Shown here: one piece after another, positions 37,059 through 46,633 of the stretch
Layout: each line of letters opens with the position of its first letter
Position numbering within the stretch: the stretch's first letter is position 1
From: Terriglobia bacterium
GTDB lineage: Bacteria > Acidobacteriota > Terriglobia > Terriglobales > Acidobacteriaceae
Direction of reading: 5' to 3'
DNA: 64,000 nucleotides
NCBI GenBank assembly: GCA_020072585.1
Contig: JAIQGL010000031.1
Location: 38,398-102,397 of the forward strand
Translations under genes and position numbers: made by a program
The notes under the pieces: generated by a model
The model's database searches: none
Told to the model about the DNA's origin: nothing
What the model saw: only the letters and a program-made list of their open reading frames with translations

Positions 37059-37988
37059 TTACCGATACCGTTGCCCAGGGCTTAACCACCGATCCGTGCC
37101 AGAACCGCCTCCTTCCCAGTAGCGGCGGCGAATCTCCGCCCAGCCATCGTTTTGCAGACGTCCCATATAACCGCCTTCCCTGATCGACTGCCCTTCTGTC
37201 TCCCGAGGCAAAAAGCGGGATGCATCGAACGCGAATGATAGTTGTATGCCAGGCGCAATCAGCTCTGTTCCGACATTGGGTTGATCGGGAACCATCGCCA
37301 TCGGCGCGGGCGAAGGCATCGGCGCGGGCGAAGGCATTGGCGTGGGTGAGGGTGTTGGCGTGGGCGTAGGCGATGGCATCGGTGAGCCGGGCGCGGCAAT
37401 CACCTGGACCAGATATTGTGACTGAAAGGAGATAGTGTCTCCTACGGCGCTCGGCGTCCATACCGGTCCGGAAAACATCTGCAAGGTGTAGCAGGCGTTG
37501 GCGCCGGGCACATTGGCGGCATTGCTGGTCCGGTTCCAATTGATCGCCATGTTGTTCGCGAGAGGCCGGTCCTGCAGGAAAGTTACGTCGGGGTTCTGCC
37601 CCAAGATTGTGCCGTTCACCAAAAAGTCGGCTGTCGCCAGAGTGGCAGCATTATTCGATGAAACTGTCGTGCTGCCCGAAATAGTGACGGCCAGGTTCTC
37701 CGCCGGGACCCCCAGACAGAAGCGCCGGGTGGCCGTCCATGTTGTGTCCACCATGGTCCGGCCATCCACCGAGGTAATGGTGTAAGCATAGTCGACCATA
37801 AAACCATTGGGGAGTTGCGTTCTCGTCAGCTTGGCAAAGTTGTCGGTTACGGTATAGACCCCTGCAACACCGGGAATGGCCTGAAAGCCGATGGCATTGT
37901 TGCCAAAGTTGGGTATGGCGGCAGCACAGATTGCGAAAACAACCGAGAGCACGGCGATGAATATCAATCTACGTCCACAGACAGACAT
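37059..37988 (-). CDS. Secreted hypothetical protein with Pro/Ser/Met linker
   Basis: 309 aa. Signal peptide (LIFIAVLSVVFAICAAAIP), then a beta-rich domain of about 170 residues (TVTDNFAKLTRTQLPNG, DTTWTATRRFCLGVP), then a low-complexity linker of SPTPTPTPS / MPSPAP units (about 205-230) and a short C-terminal part ending YWEGGGSGTDRW. The linker is encoded by tandem-like repeats. Function unknown; single gene. Confidence 0.65.
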   Translation of the reverse strand: MSVCGRRLIFIAVLSVVFAICAAAIPNFGNNAIGFQAIPGVAGVYTVTDNFAKLTRTQLPNGFMVDYAYTITSVDGRTMVDTTWTATRRFCLGVPAENLAVTISGSTTVSSNNAATLATADFLVNGTILGQNPDVTFLQDRPLANNMAINWNRTSNAANVPGANACYTLQMFSGPVWTPSAVGDTISFQSQYLVQVIAAPGSPMPSPTPTPTPSPTPMPSPAPMPSPAPMAMVPDQPNVGTELIAPGIQLSFAFDASRFLPRETEGQSIREGGYMGRLQNDGWAEIRRRYWEGGGSGTDRWLSPGQRYR

Positions 37989-38208
37989 GACAAACCTCCT
38001 TCAAACTTGCAAAAGGCGCACAAGATTTGTTTGTTGGGTGGAATTTCAGGAAGAGTGTTTGCTGCTGGCCAATCCTGACGTGCCGGAACAGATCCGGCAG
38101 GACACTCTGACGTAAAAAGCTAGCCAGCCGTCTCATCGAAGTCAAGGAAAAAGCTGGCAGGCCAATACAATAGTTCCAGTTTGGAATCGGCCCCCTCATA
38201 AAGCGTTG

Positions 38209-39600
38209 CTACCACCACAGAATCTGCGCGATCTTTCCCTCCGCCGTAACGGTAAAGCTGAACCAGCGCGTGGCATTGCCCAGCACGGCCTTGTAGCGCA
38301 AAATACGGCCGTCACCTGTTCTCTCACTCTCGCCCAGCGTGAAAGCGCTGATCTCGCCGTCAGCGCAGATCCATGGCCAGACCTCTTTTCCTATGGCGGT
38401 TTTCAGGAAGAGCTGCATTGCCGGCGTGAACTGGTTTGGATCGGCCTTGCCGGCGCAGAGGTCTACGAGTGTTTTCTTCAGCATCTGAGATGTATTGGCA
38501 TCCGGATCGGCCCCCAGGCTCTTCGGTCTGGCCAGTTCGGGGACGTACATGCCCGCCACGTCAATTGCCAGGTGATCGATAACACGGTCGGCATGATTGG
38601 TCAGCAGAATGACGGTCAGTTTGTCGTCCGTGAAACGATAGATGGCTGACGAGAATCCCGGCGTGCCGCCGGTGTGCGCTACAACATGATGCCCGTGATA
38701 TGTGTCCACGAACCAGCCGAAACCGTAGTTGTAGGGAGCAATGGCCCCGCCTGCGGCTTTGGCGGGCGTCCACATCTGGTCCAGGCTCGATCTCTTGAGC
38801 AGCTTCTCGCCGTAAAGCGCGGCATCCCATTTCGCCAGGTCGCCGGCCGTGGATACGATGGAGCCTGCACCATAGGCATTCTCCGTGAGCGCGGGGCGGT
38901 TCTTGAGACTGTTTGCGGTCCATTCATACCCGGCAGCCCGGCCCTGAATGATGGTTGCCGGTTCGCCGCTGCGGCTCGCCCGCATGCCCAGCGGCTGGAA
39001 TATCCGCTCATCCAGAAACTCCCAGTAGGACTTCCCGCTCGCCTTCTCGATAATGTTGCCCAGCAGGATATAGGCCGTGTTGCTATACGCCCAGGTCTCG
39101 CCGGGCTGAAACTCCAACTGCCGCAGGCGCGCGAAAAAGAGACGCGCAATGTCATCATGCGATTGGCCAGGGCGCGCCGTTGCTTCAAACATGCCGGGCA
39201 CCAGGAGATAGTTCTGTATCCCCGAAGAATGGGTCAGCAAATGCCGGATGGTCACGCTGCTCCATGACTCTGGGACACCGGTAAGATACTTGCTGATCTT
39301 TTCATCCAGGCCGACCTTCCCTTCCTCCACCAGCATCATGATGGCGGTGGCGGTGAACTGCTTGGTGATCGACCCGATCTCAAATACCGTGTCATTCTTA
39401 ACTGGTGCGTTCAACTCCACGTTGGCCAGTCCATAGCTGTGCAGCTTGGCAATGCGTCCGTCGCGAACCACGGCCAGGGAAACGCCAGGGATGTGCAACT
39501 GCTGCATCTGGGCTTCAATGTAGGTATCAACTTCATCGGCCCTGGCGGACACTGACAACCACGACAACAACAGAATCACGACCGTTCTGCGGTAATTCAC
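38209..39600 (-). CDS. Serine hydrolase, beta-lactamase/DD-peptidase-like (S12)
   Basis: 463 aa. Signal peptide (VVILLLSWLSVSARAD), so acts outside the cytoplasm. Class C-like active site: SxxK in IGSITKQF, YSN in WAYSNTAYIL, and HTGGTPGF as the KTG-equivalent. The C-terminal 100 residues form a small beta domain (SAFTLGESERTGDG). Such proteins include DD-peptidases, esterases and beta-lactamases; the substrate cannot be told. Single gene, divergent from the M13 peptidase gene. Confidence 0.9.
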   Translation of the reverse strand: MNYRRTVVILLLSWLSVSARADEVDTYIEAQMQQLHIPGVSLAVVRDGRIAKLHSYGLANVELNAPVKNDTVFEIGSITKQFTATAIMMLVEEGKVGLDEKISKYLTGVPESWSSVTIRHLLTHSSGIQNYLLVPGMFEATARPGQSHDDIARLFFARLRQLEFQPGETWAYSNTAYILLGNIIEKASGKSYWEFLDERIFQPLGMRASRSGEPATIIQGRAAGYEWTANSLKNRPALTENAYGAGSIVSTAGDLAKWDAALYGEKLLKRSSLDQMWTPAKAAGGAIAPYNYGFGWFVDTYHGHHVVAHTGGTPGFSSAIYRFTDDKLTVILLTNHADRVIDHLAIDVAGMYVPELARPKSLGADPDANTSQMLKKTLVDLCAGKADPNQFTPAMQLFLKTAIGKEVWPWICADGEISAFTLGESERTGDGRILRYKAVLGNATRWFSFTVTAEGKIAQILWW

Positions 39601-39817
39601 GGCTTCTCCTCAGGCGTGATAACTCTACACCAGCTCCCGGACTTGGCGTATGCGAGCCGATCCATCGCAAAAGAGGTTCCCAGGGGACTGCCTGAATGCT
39701 CGCTCTCGGACACCTTTGTTGTATGTAACTCTCGTAATGGTCCGCCACGGCGGCAAACCGACTCGCCCCTCGTCCGTCTTATACAATGACCGAATCGTCC
39801 GGGAGGAGAGGATACGA

Positions 39818-41899
39818 ATGCGCAAATTTCTGTCGCACCACCCTTTAATGTCTCTGATTGCGATGCTTTTGCTTACCGCCGCGTGCGCCCTGGGACAGGC
39901 CCCCAAACCAGCGCCAGCCGGCACTGAATCCGCCAGGGAGCGAGCCGCGCCCAGGTTCGATATCGCCAACATCGATAAGACCGCCGATCCCTGCGTGGAC
40001 TTTTATCAGTACGCCTGCGGCAACTGGATCAAGAACAATCCGATTCCGGGCGACCAGTCGTCATGGGAGAGCTTTGGCGAGGTGTATGAGCACAACCTGG
40101 TGGTGTTGCGGCAGGTGTTGGAGAAGGCCAGCGCGAATGATCCGGCGCGCAGCGCCGTGCAGCAGAAGATCGGCGACTTTTATGCTTCATGCATGGATGA
40201 GGCCGCTGCCAACAAGGCCGGATACAAACCTTTGCAGCCGGAGTTGGAGCGGATCGCCGCGGTAAAAGACAAGACGCAGATGATTGAGTTGATGTCGCAC
40301 GAGCAGATGCTTGGTCCGAATCCGCTAATGGGCTTTGGCGCAGGACCTGACCTGCATAACGCCGAGATGACGACGGCCGCCATCGACCAGTCTGGGCTCA
40401 GCCTGCCCGACCGCGACTACTACCTGAAAGACGATGCGCCGACGCTGGCGATCCGCAAGGCGTTTGTCGATCACATGAAGAAGCTGTTTAGCCTGATTGG
40501 GCAGAGCCCGGAGCAATCGGCGAAGAGCGCTGACACGGTATTAAAGATTGAAACCGAACTGGCCAAAGCGTACATGGAACGCACGCTGAGGCGCGATCCG
40601 AAGAACCGCGATCATAAAATGTCTGTCGCCGCGGCTGAGGCGCTGGGGCCGAATTTCCATCTGGACCGCTATTTTGCCGCCAGCGGTGCACCGGCTTTTA
40701 CTGAGCTGAACGTCGGCAACCCTGACTTCTTTAAGAACGTGAACGCGGTGATTGAGTCCACGCCTCTGGATGCCTGGAAGACCTACATGACGTGGCAGAT
40801 GGTCAGCAATGCCGCGGCGTGGCTGTCAGATGATTTCGTCCAGGAGGATTTCAAATTTCAGCAGGCCATCACCGGACAAAAAGAGCTACAGGTACGCTGG
40901 AAACGCTGCGTCAACGCCACGGACGGCGCGCTGGGCGAAGCCCTTGGCCAACCCTACGTGGATGCCACCTTCGGCGTGGAAGGCAAGCAGCGCATGCTCA
41001 AGATGGTGGATGCGCTGGAAACCGCGTTGAAGCGGGACATCACAGAGCTGCCCTGGATGACCGAGACCACTAAAAAAGAAGGCTTGGTCAAACTGGCGGC
41101 TATCCGCAACAAAATTGGCTATCCGGACAAGTGGCGCGACTACAGCAAGCTCACCATCGCGCGCGGCGATCTGCTGGGCAATATCTATCGCGCCAGCGAA
41201 TTTGAGACTCGGCGTCGTTTGCAGAAAATCGGCAAGCCCGTGGACCAGCTCGAATGGAATATGACTCCTCCAACCGTGAATGCTTATTACAGCGGAAGCC
41301 ACAATGAAATTGTCTTCCCTGCCGGCATTCTTCAGCCGCCATTCTTTGATCGCACACTCGATGACTCCGTGAATATGGGCGGCATTGGTTTGGTCATCGG
41401 CCACGAACTGACCCACGGTTTTGACGATCAGGGGCGCAAGTTTGATCCCAAAGGCAATCTGCGTGACTGGTGGACCGCTGAAGACGGCAAGGAGTTTGAA
41501 AAACGCGCCAGCTGTGTTTCCGATGAATACTCAAGCTTCACCGCGGTTGACGATCTCAAACTGAACGGCAAGCTTACTCTGGGAGAGAACACGGCAGATA
41601 ATGGCGGAGCACGCATCGCTCTCATGGCCTTGCATGATCTGATGGCCCAGGCCAAACAGGACCCGGACAAGAAGATTGACGGCTACACGCCCGATCAGCG
41701 TTTCTTCCTGGGCTTTGGCCGCGTGTGGTGCCAGAACATCACGCCCGAGCTGTCACGCATGCTGGTGCGCGTGGACCCACATTCTCCCGGACGCTGGCGC
41801 GTGAACGGCGTGGTGCGCAACATGCCGGAATTCCAGAAGGCCTTCGGCTGCAAGGCCGGTCAGCCCATGGCGCCGGAGAACGCATGCAGAGTGTGGTAA
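39818..41899 (+). CDS. M13 family metalloendopeptidase (neprilysin/PepO-like), secreted
   Basis: 693 aa from ATG 39818 (MRKFLSHHPLMSLIAMLL); GGGAGGAGAGG precedes it, and the signal peptide supports this start over one 168 nt upstream. Possible lipoprotein: LTAACALG. Zinc site HELTH in VIGHELTHGFDDQG, third ligand Glu in GENTADNGG, and family motifs NPIPGDQSSW, ACGNW and YTPDQRFFLGF. The enzyme cleaves small peptides outside the cytoplasm. Complete. Confidence 0.95.
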   Translation: MRKFLSHHPLMSLIAMLLLTAACALGQAPKPAPAGTESARERAAPRFDIANIDKTADPCVDFYQYACGNWIKNNPIPGDQSSWESFGEVYEHNLVVLRQVLEKASANDPARSAVQQKIGDFYASCMDEAAANKAGYKPLQPELERIAAVKDKTQMIELMSHEQMLGPNPLMGFGAGPDLHNAEMTTAAIDQSGLSLPDRDYYLKDDAPTLAIRKAFVDHMKKLFSLIGQSPEQSAKSADTVLKIETELAKAYMERTLRRDPKNRDHKMSVAAAEALGPNFHLDRYFAASGAPAFTELNVGNPDFFKNVNAVIESTPLDAWKTYMTWQMVSNAAAWLSDDFVQEDFKFQQAITGQKELQVRWKRCVNATDGALGEALGQPYVDATFGVEGKQRMLKMVDALETALKRDITELPWMTETTKKEGLVKLAAIRNKIGYPDKWRDYSKLTIARGDLLGNIYRASEFETRRRLQKIGKPVDQLEWNMTPPTVNAYYSGSHNEIVFPAGILQPPFFDRTLDDSVNMGGIGLVIGHELTHGFDDQGRKFDPKGNLRDWWTAEDGKEFEKRASCVSDEYSSFTAVDDLKLNGKLTLGENTADNGGARIALMALHDLMAQAKQDPDKKIDGYTPDQRFFLGFGRVWCQNITPELSRMLVRVDPHSPGRWRVNGVVRNMPEFQKAFGCKAGQPMAPENACRVW

Positions 41900-42131
41900 A
41901 GCGCAACCTATAGCTCTAGAAAACCAAGCTTTGGCACATAAGCGCCACACTCAAACTCACGTCTCGTGACGGGTGTTGGCCGGCGTCTCCTTGGGTGGAA
42001 AACTGATCTGGATCGCATGTCCATTGTTCACGATCAACAGCGGCGATGTCTGGAAACGAAATTGGATTTCAGACAGCGCCGCGCGGTTCGCGCTGTTTTG
42101 CATTTGCCGTCCAGACCAGCCAGAATAAAGC

Positions 42132-43967
42132 GTGGCCGAAAGAACAATCGTGAATGACGTCCAGACGAATGCAGAGGTCTCCACTGTCCGCAATGCGGCA
42201 GGCGTTGAGTATTCCCGCAGACTCAACCAGCGGCAGGCGCAGGCAGCCCGCCTCCAGCGCCGGCATCTGTGCCTGGGCAATATACGCATTGCCGTGTTCA
42301 TTGGAATCATCGTTCTTAGCTGGGTCACGGGGAAAACCGGCTCGCCCTCCGTTTATTGGTTGCTTGCGCCGATCCTCCTCTTTATAGCTCTCGTCATCGC
42401 CCACCGGAGAGTAGTCCGCGCCATGACCATGGCCAAACGTGCCATGGATGTCTATAGCCGGGGGCTGGCACGGATGGAAGACCGTTGGTCCGGAAGCGGC
42501 GAGACCGGTGAGGACTTTAAAGATCCCCTCCATTTATATGCAGAGGACCTGGACATTCTGGGCGAAGGCAGCCTCTTCCAGTTGCTTTCCACCGCCCGCA
42601 CCAATATGGGTAGCCGATGTCTCTCCGCCTGGCTCTTGGCACACGCATCCGTGCCGGAAATCCAGGAGCGCCAGGCTGCGGTGATTGAGCTGAAAAACAA
42701 ACTTGATCTGCGCGAAGACCTGGCCGTAACCGGTGAAAGTGAACGCATCGCCGTAGACCCTGAAGCCCTGGCGCTCTGGGCGCAAGAAGAGAGCGGATTA
42801 AAGGATGGCCGCTGGTGGGCCGCCTCTCTGGCTGTCTGCAACATCGCCGCCCTGGTCTTCGGCTTCATGGTGCTCTGGACTCCTTTCATCCTTCTTCTAT
42901 TAGTGAATGGCGTAATCATGTTTCGCAGCCGCCATCGCCTGGAAAAGGTATTCACCGGCATCAGTGAAACGCACAGGAACCTTGACTCGCTGGCGCAGCT
43001 GCTTCGCCGCATCGAGATAGAAAAGTTCGAGTCGCCGATACTTCAGCAATTGCAGGCGCGTCTTATCACCCACGGTCTGGCCCCTTCCGTCTGCATCGCG
43101 CGTCTGGACACGCTGGCTGATCTGGATGACTCCCGCCATAATTGGTTTGTCCGTTTGTTTGACGTCCCTCTGCTTTATTCCCTGCAAGTGGCTTTTGCGC
43201 TTGAGCGCTGGCGTCGCGAATATGGCAAAGGTATTGAAGCCTGGCTCCTGGTTGTGGGAGAAATCGAAGCGCTCGCTTCCATCGCGGCCTACGCTTATGA
43301 GCATCCTGAAGATCCGTTCCCGGAATTTGTACCGGACACGAATGAATCTTCTTTTGAAGGTGAAGCCCTGGGACATCCCCTGCTGCCCGCCGAAAAGTGC
43401 GTCCGCAATCATGTAAAGCTGGGCGGCAAGAGCCAGGTGCTGCTGGTGAGCGGGTCAAACATGTCCGGCAAAAGCACCTATCTGCGAGTGGTCGGCATCA
43501 ATGCCGTGCTGGCCATGATGGGCGCGCCTGTAAGGGCCACGCGGTTGCGTCTCTCCCGCGTGGCGATTGGGGCTTCCATGCGAGTCTCTGATTCCTTGCA
43601 GAAAGGCATCTCTCACTTTTACGCGGAGATCAAAAGGCTTCGCCAGGTCGTGGACCTCTCGGCTTCGCAGCCTGCATTATTTCTGCTGGACGAAGTGCTC
43701 CAAGGCACCAACTCGCATGACCGGCGCGCCGGGACTGAAGGTGTGCTGCGCACATTGATTCAAGACGGCGCTATCGGCCTGGTCACCACGCATGATCTAG
43801 CTTTGACCTCTCTTGAAGAAGTTTTTCCTGACCGGGTCCGCAACGCACACTTTCAGGAACGCTTTGAAGATGACAGGCTCTCCTTTGACTATCGCCTGCG
43901 GCCTGGCGTGGTCACAACCAGCAATGGTCTGGAGCTGATGAAGTCGATTGGTCTGGATGTACCGTAA
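42132..43967 (+). CDS. MutS-like ATPase with N-terminal membrane segments
   Basis: 611 aa. Two N-terminal hydrophobic segments (about residues 51-67 and 73-90: IRIAVFIGIIVLSWV, WLLAPILLFIALVIA) and two more around residues 235-265. The C-terminal 200 residues are a MutS family ATPase: Walker A GSNMSGKST at 441-449, FLLDEVLQGTNSHDR, and VTTHDLALT. It lacks the mismatch-binding domain I; a middle MutS_III-like lever region is present. Such membrane MutS homologues occur in many bacteria with no proven repair role. Start is uncertain: GTG 42132 or GTG 42150, no good Shine-Dalgarno. Single gene. Confidence 0.85.
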   Translation: MAERTIVNDVQTNAEVSTVRNAAGVEYSRRLNQRQAQAARLQRRHLCLGNIRIAVFIGIIVLSWVTGKTGSPSVYWLLAPILLFIALVIAHRRVVRAMTMAKRAMDVYSRGLARMEDRWSGSGETGEDFKDPLHLYAEDLDILGEGSLFQLLSTARTNMGSRCLSAWLLAHASVPEIQERQAAVIELKNKLDLREDLAVTGESERIAVDPEALALWAQEESGLKDGRWWAASLAVCNIAALVFGFMVLWTPFILLLLVNGVIMFRSRHRLEKVFTGISETHRNLDSLAQLLRRIEIEKFESPILQQLQARLITHGLAPSVCIARLDTLADLDDSRHNWFVRLFDVPLLYSLQVAFALERWRREYGKGIEAWLLVVGEIEALASIAAYAYEHPEDPFPEFVPDTNESSFEGEALGHPLLPAEKCVRNHVKLGGKSQVLLVSGSNMSGKSTYLRVVGINAVLAMMGAPVRATRLRLSRVAIGASMRVSDSLQKGISHFYAEIKRLRQVVDLSASQPALFLLDEVLQGTNSHDRRAGTEGVLRTLIQDGAIGLVTTHDLALTSLEEVFPDRVRNAHFQERFEDDRLSFDYRLRPGVVTTSNGLELMKSIGLDVP

Positions 43968-44090
43968 GCCCACCGCACAGGTTACCCGGCTGGTTTGAAT
44001 GGTGATAATATATGCGACTGACCAAACGTTAGCGCGTTGAAATCATCGCCGTCGGGAAAGCCGCGTGAACCTAATCGCCGCCGATCAAAC

Positions 44091-44843
44091 ATGCTTATAG
44101 AAATCGGACATGTGGAAGCGATCTTCCGTTATCCCGTCAAGTCCATGGGCGGCGAGCGACTCGAGGTCGCCAACCTGGGCTGGTACGGCCTGGATGGTGA
44201 CAGACGCCTGGCATTCCGGCGGATGGATAACCGCAGCGGGATGCCGTGGCTAACGGCAAGCAAGCTTCCCGGCCTGCTCCTGTTTGCTCCGCAGCGCCGT
44301 GAAGACGGCGCTCAGCCCGATCTGCCTACACATATTCGCACGCCGGATGGCCAGGAGATGCCGGTCTTCGGGGAGGACCTGGCCACGGAGGTCGGACGCC
44401 GGTATGGGGCTCCCGTGCAGATGATGCAGTTGAGGCATGGCATCTTCGATGAGGCGTGCATCTCCGTGATCGCCCTCGATACGGTGCGTGAGATCGGACG
44501 ACTCGCAGGGCGGAGCCTGGACGTGCGACGATTTCGCCCGAATGTTGTTGTTCGTTCGCTGCGATCGGTTCCCTTCCAGGAGGACGAGTGGGTGGGCGGT
44601 GTGCTTTCATTCGGCGAGGGGGACGATGCCCCCGCCATCGCTGTAACAATGCGCGACGAACGCTGCTCGATGGTGAACCTTGATCCTGACTCAGCAAGTC
44701 CGGCGCCGGAAGTGATGAAGGTGGTCGTTCATGCGAACCAGAACAACGCGGGAATCTACGGCGCGGTCACTCGCATCGGTCAACTGGCGGTCGGACAGCC
44801 CATACTCTTCCGTGCGGCAACCGGGAAAAGGGAACGTGGATGA
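44091..44843 (+). CDS. MOSC-domain protein
   Basis: 250 aa. N-terminal MOSC beta-barrel (VEAIFRYPVKSMGGERLE) and C-terminal MOSC domain with the conserved Cys in MRDERCSMVNLDPD. Related proteins carry the molybdenum cofactor or sulfur (YcbX-like, mARC-like) and reduce N-hydroxylated compounds. It may be a detoxifying enzyme; no cofactor genes are nearby. ATG 44091 matches the usual start; the frame opens 54 nt earlier. Confidence 0.9.
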   Translation: MLIEIGHVEAIFRYPVKSMGGERLEVANLGWYGLDGDRRLAFRRMDNRSGMPWLTASKLPGLLLFAPQRREDGAQPDLPTHIRTPDGQEMPVFGEDLATEVGRRYGAPVQMMQLRHGIFDEACISVIALDTVREIGRLAGRSLDVRRFRPNVVVRSLRSVPFQEDEWVGGVLSFGEGDDAPAIAVTMRDERCSMVNLDPDSASPAPEVMKVVVHANQNNAGIYGAVTRIGQLAVGQPILFRAATGKRERG

Positions 44844-45029
44844 TTGGGCCGGCTGGAGCATGGGGAAAACTTCTTTCCTAACGCTTGGTTAGTCAGTACA
44901 TTTTTGTTTTCGTTAAGTATGACTTTTACTCAAGGCTATCTTCGCCTCCCCAAACCGTAAAAAATAAAAAACTAGTCAATTCGTCATTTTTTCGTTGCTT
45001 CTCATTCGCGATCGCGTTATAAGCAAGTC

Positions 45030-45097
45030 GGGCCACGCCAGTGTGCAACCACCGGCGCAGCCCTAACCACAAATCACCTTCTCGTGAAAGGCAACCT
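45030..45097 (+). promoter_or_regulatory. Two-hairpin RNA leader, copy 4 (diverged)
   Basis: GGGC (45030-45033) pairs with GCCC (45060-45063); inner CCAGTG (45038-45043) pairs with CACCGG (45050-45055) with one mismatch; linker TAACCACA is identical to copies 2 and 3. Hairpin 2 is CCTT/AAGG (45077-45080 and 45088-45091), where the other copies have CCTGC/GCAGG: both sides changed together. AAAGG in the 3' arm is the ribosome-binding site. Confidence 0.6.
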
Positions 45098-45349
45098 ATG
45101 GCTGACTTCAAGTTTACCAGCCAGGACAGAAAAGAAGTTTACCGGCTGATTGTCCTGCTCAATAGCTCCCTGCAATTCATTGTGCTGCGTTTGGAAGAAC
45201 TGGCTGCTGCCAAAATTCTCAATTCCAGCTACCTCACGGAAATGAAGACCCTCACTCAGAAAGTTCAAACAAGCATGGACGCAATCATGTCCCCTGCCCC
45301 AAAGGCCCCTGATCCAATCGAGCCCCTGACCAATGACCCTGACCAATGA
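45098..45349 (+). CDS. Small helical protein, diverged fourth member
   Basis: 83 aa from ATG 45098 (MADFKFTSQDRKEVY). A GTG 57 nt upstream is in frame but would run through the leader. Two helices align with the repeat-module proteins: LLNSSLQFIVLRLEEL against ELNAGLEKAIHNLHML, and LNSSYLTEMKTLTQKV against FGASDLAEMYRALRGI. It lacks the Pro-rich N-terminus and the ERETANA motif. No HTH gene precedes it. Its upstream DNA is relatively A/T-rich (44870-45010). Confidence 0.65.
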   Translation: MADFKFTSQDRKEVYRLIVLLNSSLQFIVLRLEELAAAKILNSSYLTEMKTLTQKVQTSMDAIMSPAPKAPDPIEPLTNDPDQ

Positions 45350-45364
45350 ACAAAAAGTAATCAA

Positions 45365-45392
45365 GCCCACCCGCCTTGCAAGGCGGGTGGGC
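45365..45392 (+). terminator. Hairpin after the fourth small gene
   Basis: Perfect GCCCACCCGCC/GGCGGGTGGGC stem with loop TTGCAA; no T-tract follows, so termination is less sure. Confidence 0.5.
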
Positions 45393-45873
45393 AACTAGCT
45401 TGCATATGTCGCAAGCAGTGGATGAGAGATTTTAACCAAACCCTAATCCACTTCTAAGTCAGTCCTGCTGAAATCAACAAGGGCTTAGCAGTAACAAGCT
45501 GTCAGCGCTTCCTGGCCGAAAGTTTTCAACGCACGGCGGGTGAGGTGGTTGGAATGCCCTGGGCGAAGGTGGCGGTCTCATTCGGCGTTTACGGTCCCGC
45601 TAACCGTGGCGTTTGAATATTGGACCGTCGCTCCGCATCGCAGGCGCTGGTCCGCTCGAACCGGCGCACGATCAGCCATGGCTAGGAGACGGTAACAACA
45701 CGACTGCGGCGCGTTTGGAATGGTGGCTTTTCCTCCCCCAATTGCGTCGACGTAAACGAAGATCTATGGGCTGTCTTTGCCGGGATGCATCCCGATCAGG
45801 GGCCGTCTTGGGGTCTTTCGAATACGAGTTGCCGTCTCAACTAAACTGCACGATGCAGTTATCCACCACCCAG

Positions 45874-45908
45874 GAGAGGCTGGTTATTTCTCCAACCAGC
45901 CTCTCTTT
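45874..45908 (+). terminator. Strong hairpin in the gene-poor region
   Basis: GAGAGGCTGGTT (45874-45885) pairs with AACCAGCCTCTC (45894-45905), followed by TTTAG. A rho-independent terminator with no obvious gene upstream; could end a small RNA. Confidence 0.6.
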
Positions 45909-45936
45909 AGATCTCCCAAATAGATCGCCCAACCAC

Positions 45937-45984
45937 GGGTGAACAAGGCTCCCACCCGGCGGGTGAACAAGGCTCCCACCCGGC
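45937..45984. repeat. Two exact tandem 24-bp repeats
   Basis: GGGTGAACAAGGCTCCCACC plus CGGC occurs twice back to back (45937-45960, 45961-45984). Confidence 0.7.
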
Positions 45985-46069
45985 TGGCAACTCGGCAATT
46001 ACGCGGTAGCTGTCACGGATGGAACGTTGCCGTCATACCGTAATGCAACGGACTTCCGTAAAACTAAAT

Positions 46070-46099
46070 GGCTGGCGAAAACATCCGCCAGCCTTTTTT
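46070..46099. terminator. Bidirectional terminator near cupin gene
   Basis: GGCTGGCG (46070-46077) with CGCCAGCC (46086-46093) then TTTTTT on the plus strand; A-rich on the other side, so it could also serve the minus-strand cupin gene. Confidence 0.7.
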
Positions 46100-46142
46100 C
46101 TCTGCGCATGACAAACAAATTCGTGGCAGCGCGCGTCTCCTG

Positions 46143-46514
46143 CTAACGGCTTGTGGCCGGCTCGGGTTTACGCAGGTATGCATCTGATTTGGTGAGCCAG
46201 TCCTGGCGCGGTGGATAAAATACATCCAGGTCCACCGTATCCTCAAGTGCTTCAGCCTTGTGCGGCATATGGGGCGGAATGCAAAGGACCTCGCCGGCGC
46301 TGACAACAATCTCTTTGCCATCAATCCAGAACTTAAGCGCCCCCTCCACGATATATGTAAGCTGCTCGTTGAGATGGCTGTGCTCCGGAACCACGCAGCC
46401 CTTCTTCAGCAAGACCCGCGCCAGCATCAGGTTCTCACCCGTAATCATCTGGCGGTCAAACAGCGGATTCAGCTTTTCCAGTTCAACATCATTCCAGCGG
46501 ATGTGCTTTAGCAT
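46143..46514 (-). CDS. Cupin-domain protein
   Basis: 123 aa single-domain cupin. Motif 1: PEHSHLNEQLTYIVEG (two His and a Glu for a metal). Motif 2: GEVLCIPPHMPHKAEA (His). Likely binds a divalent metal and small ligand; pathway unknown. Stands alone, just before the beta-propeller gene. Confidence 0.85.
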   Translation of the reverse strand: MLKHIRWNDVELEKLNPLFDRQMITGENLMLARVLLKKGCVVPEHSHLNEQLTYIVEGALKFWIDGKEIVVSAGEVLCIPPHMPHKAEALEDTVDLDVFYPPRQDWLTKSDAYLRKPEPATSR

Positions 46515-46633
46515 AGAAGGATATTCTAGCGAAATTTCCGCTGGACGGCACTTGTCCTTCCAAAATGAAACAGCCGGGCCCCTGCCCGGCTGCTCTCTTG
46601 CGCTAGAGTACCCGTGCTCCCGGAATGATGGAA

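Larger units (their letters stand above)
45393..46069. other. Gene-poor region with hairpin and tandem repeat
   Basis: No convincing gene in about 680 bp: the longest frame (45613-45942) runs through a strong terminator hairpin and ends inside a tandem repeat, so it is rejected. A decayed gene is possible, but nothing can be recognised. Confidence 0.5.

Noticed and set aside
45613..45942. 109-codon frame in the gene-poor region
   Set aside because: It passes through a strong terminator hairpin and ends in a tandem repeat; no known similarity.
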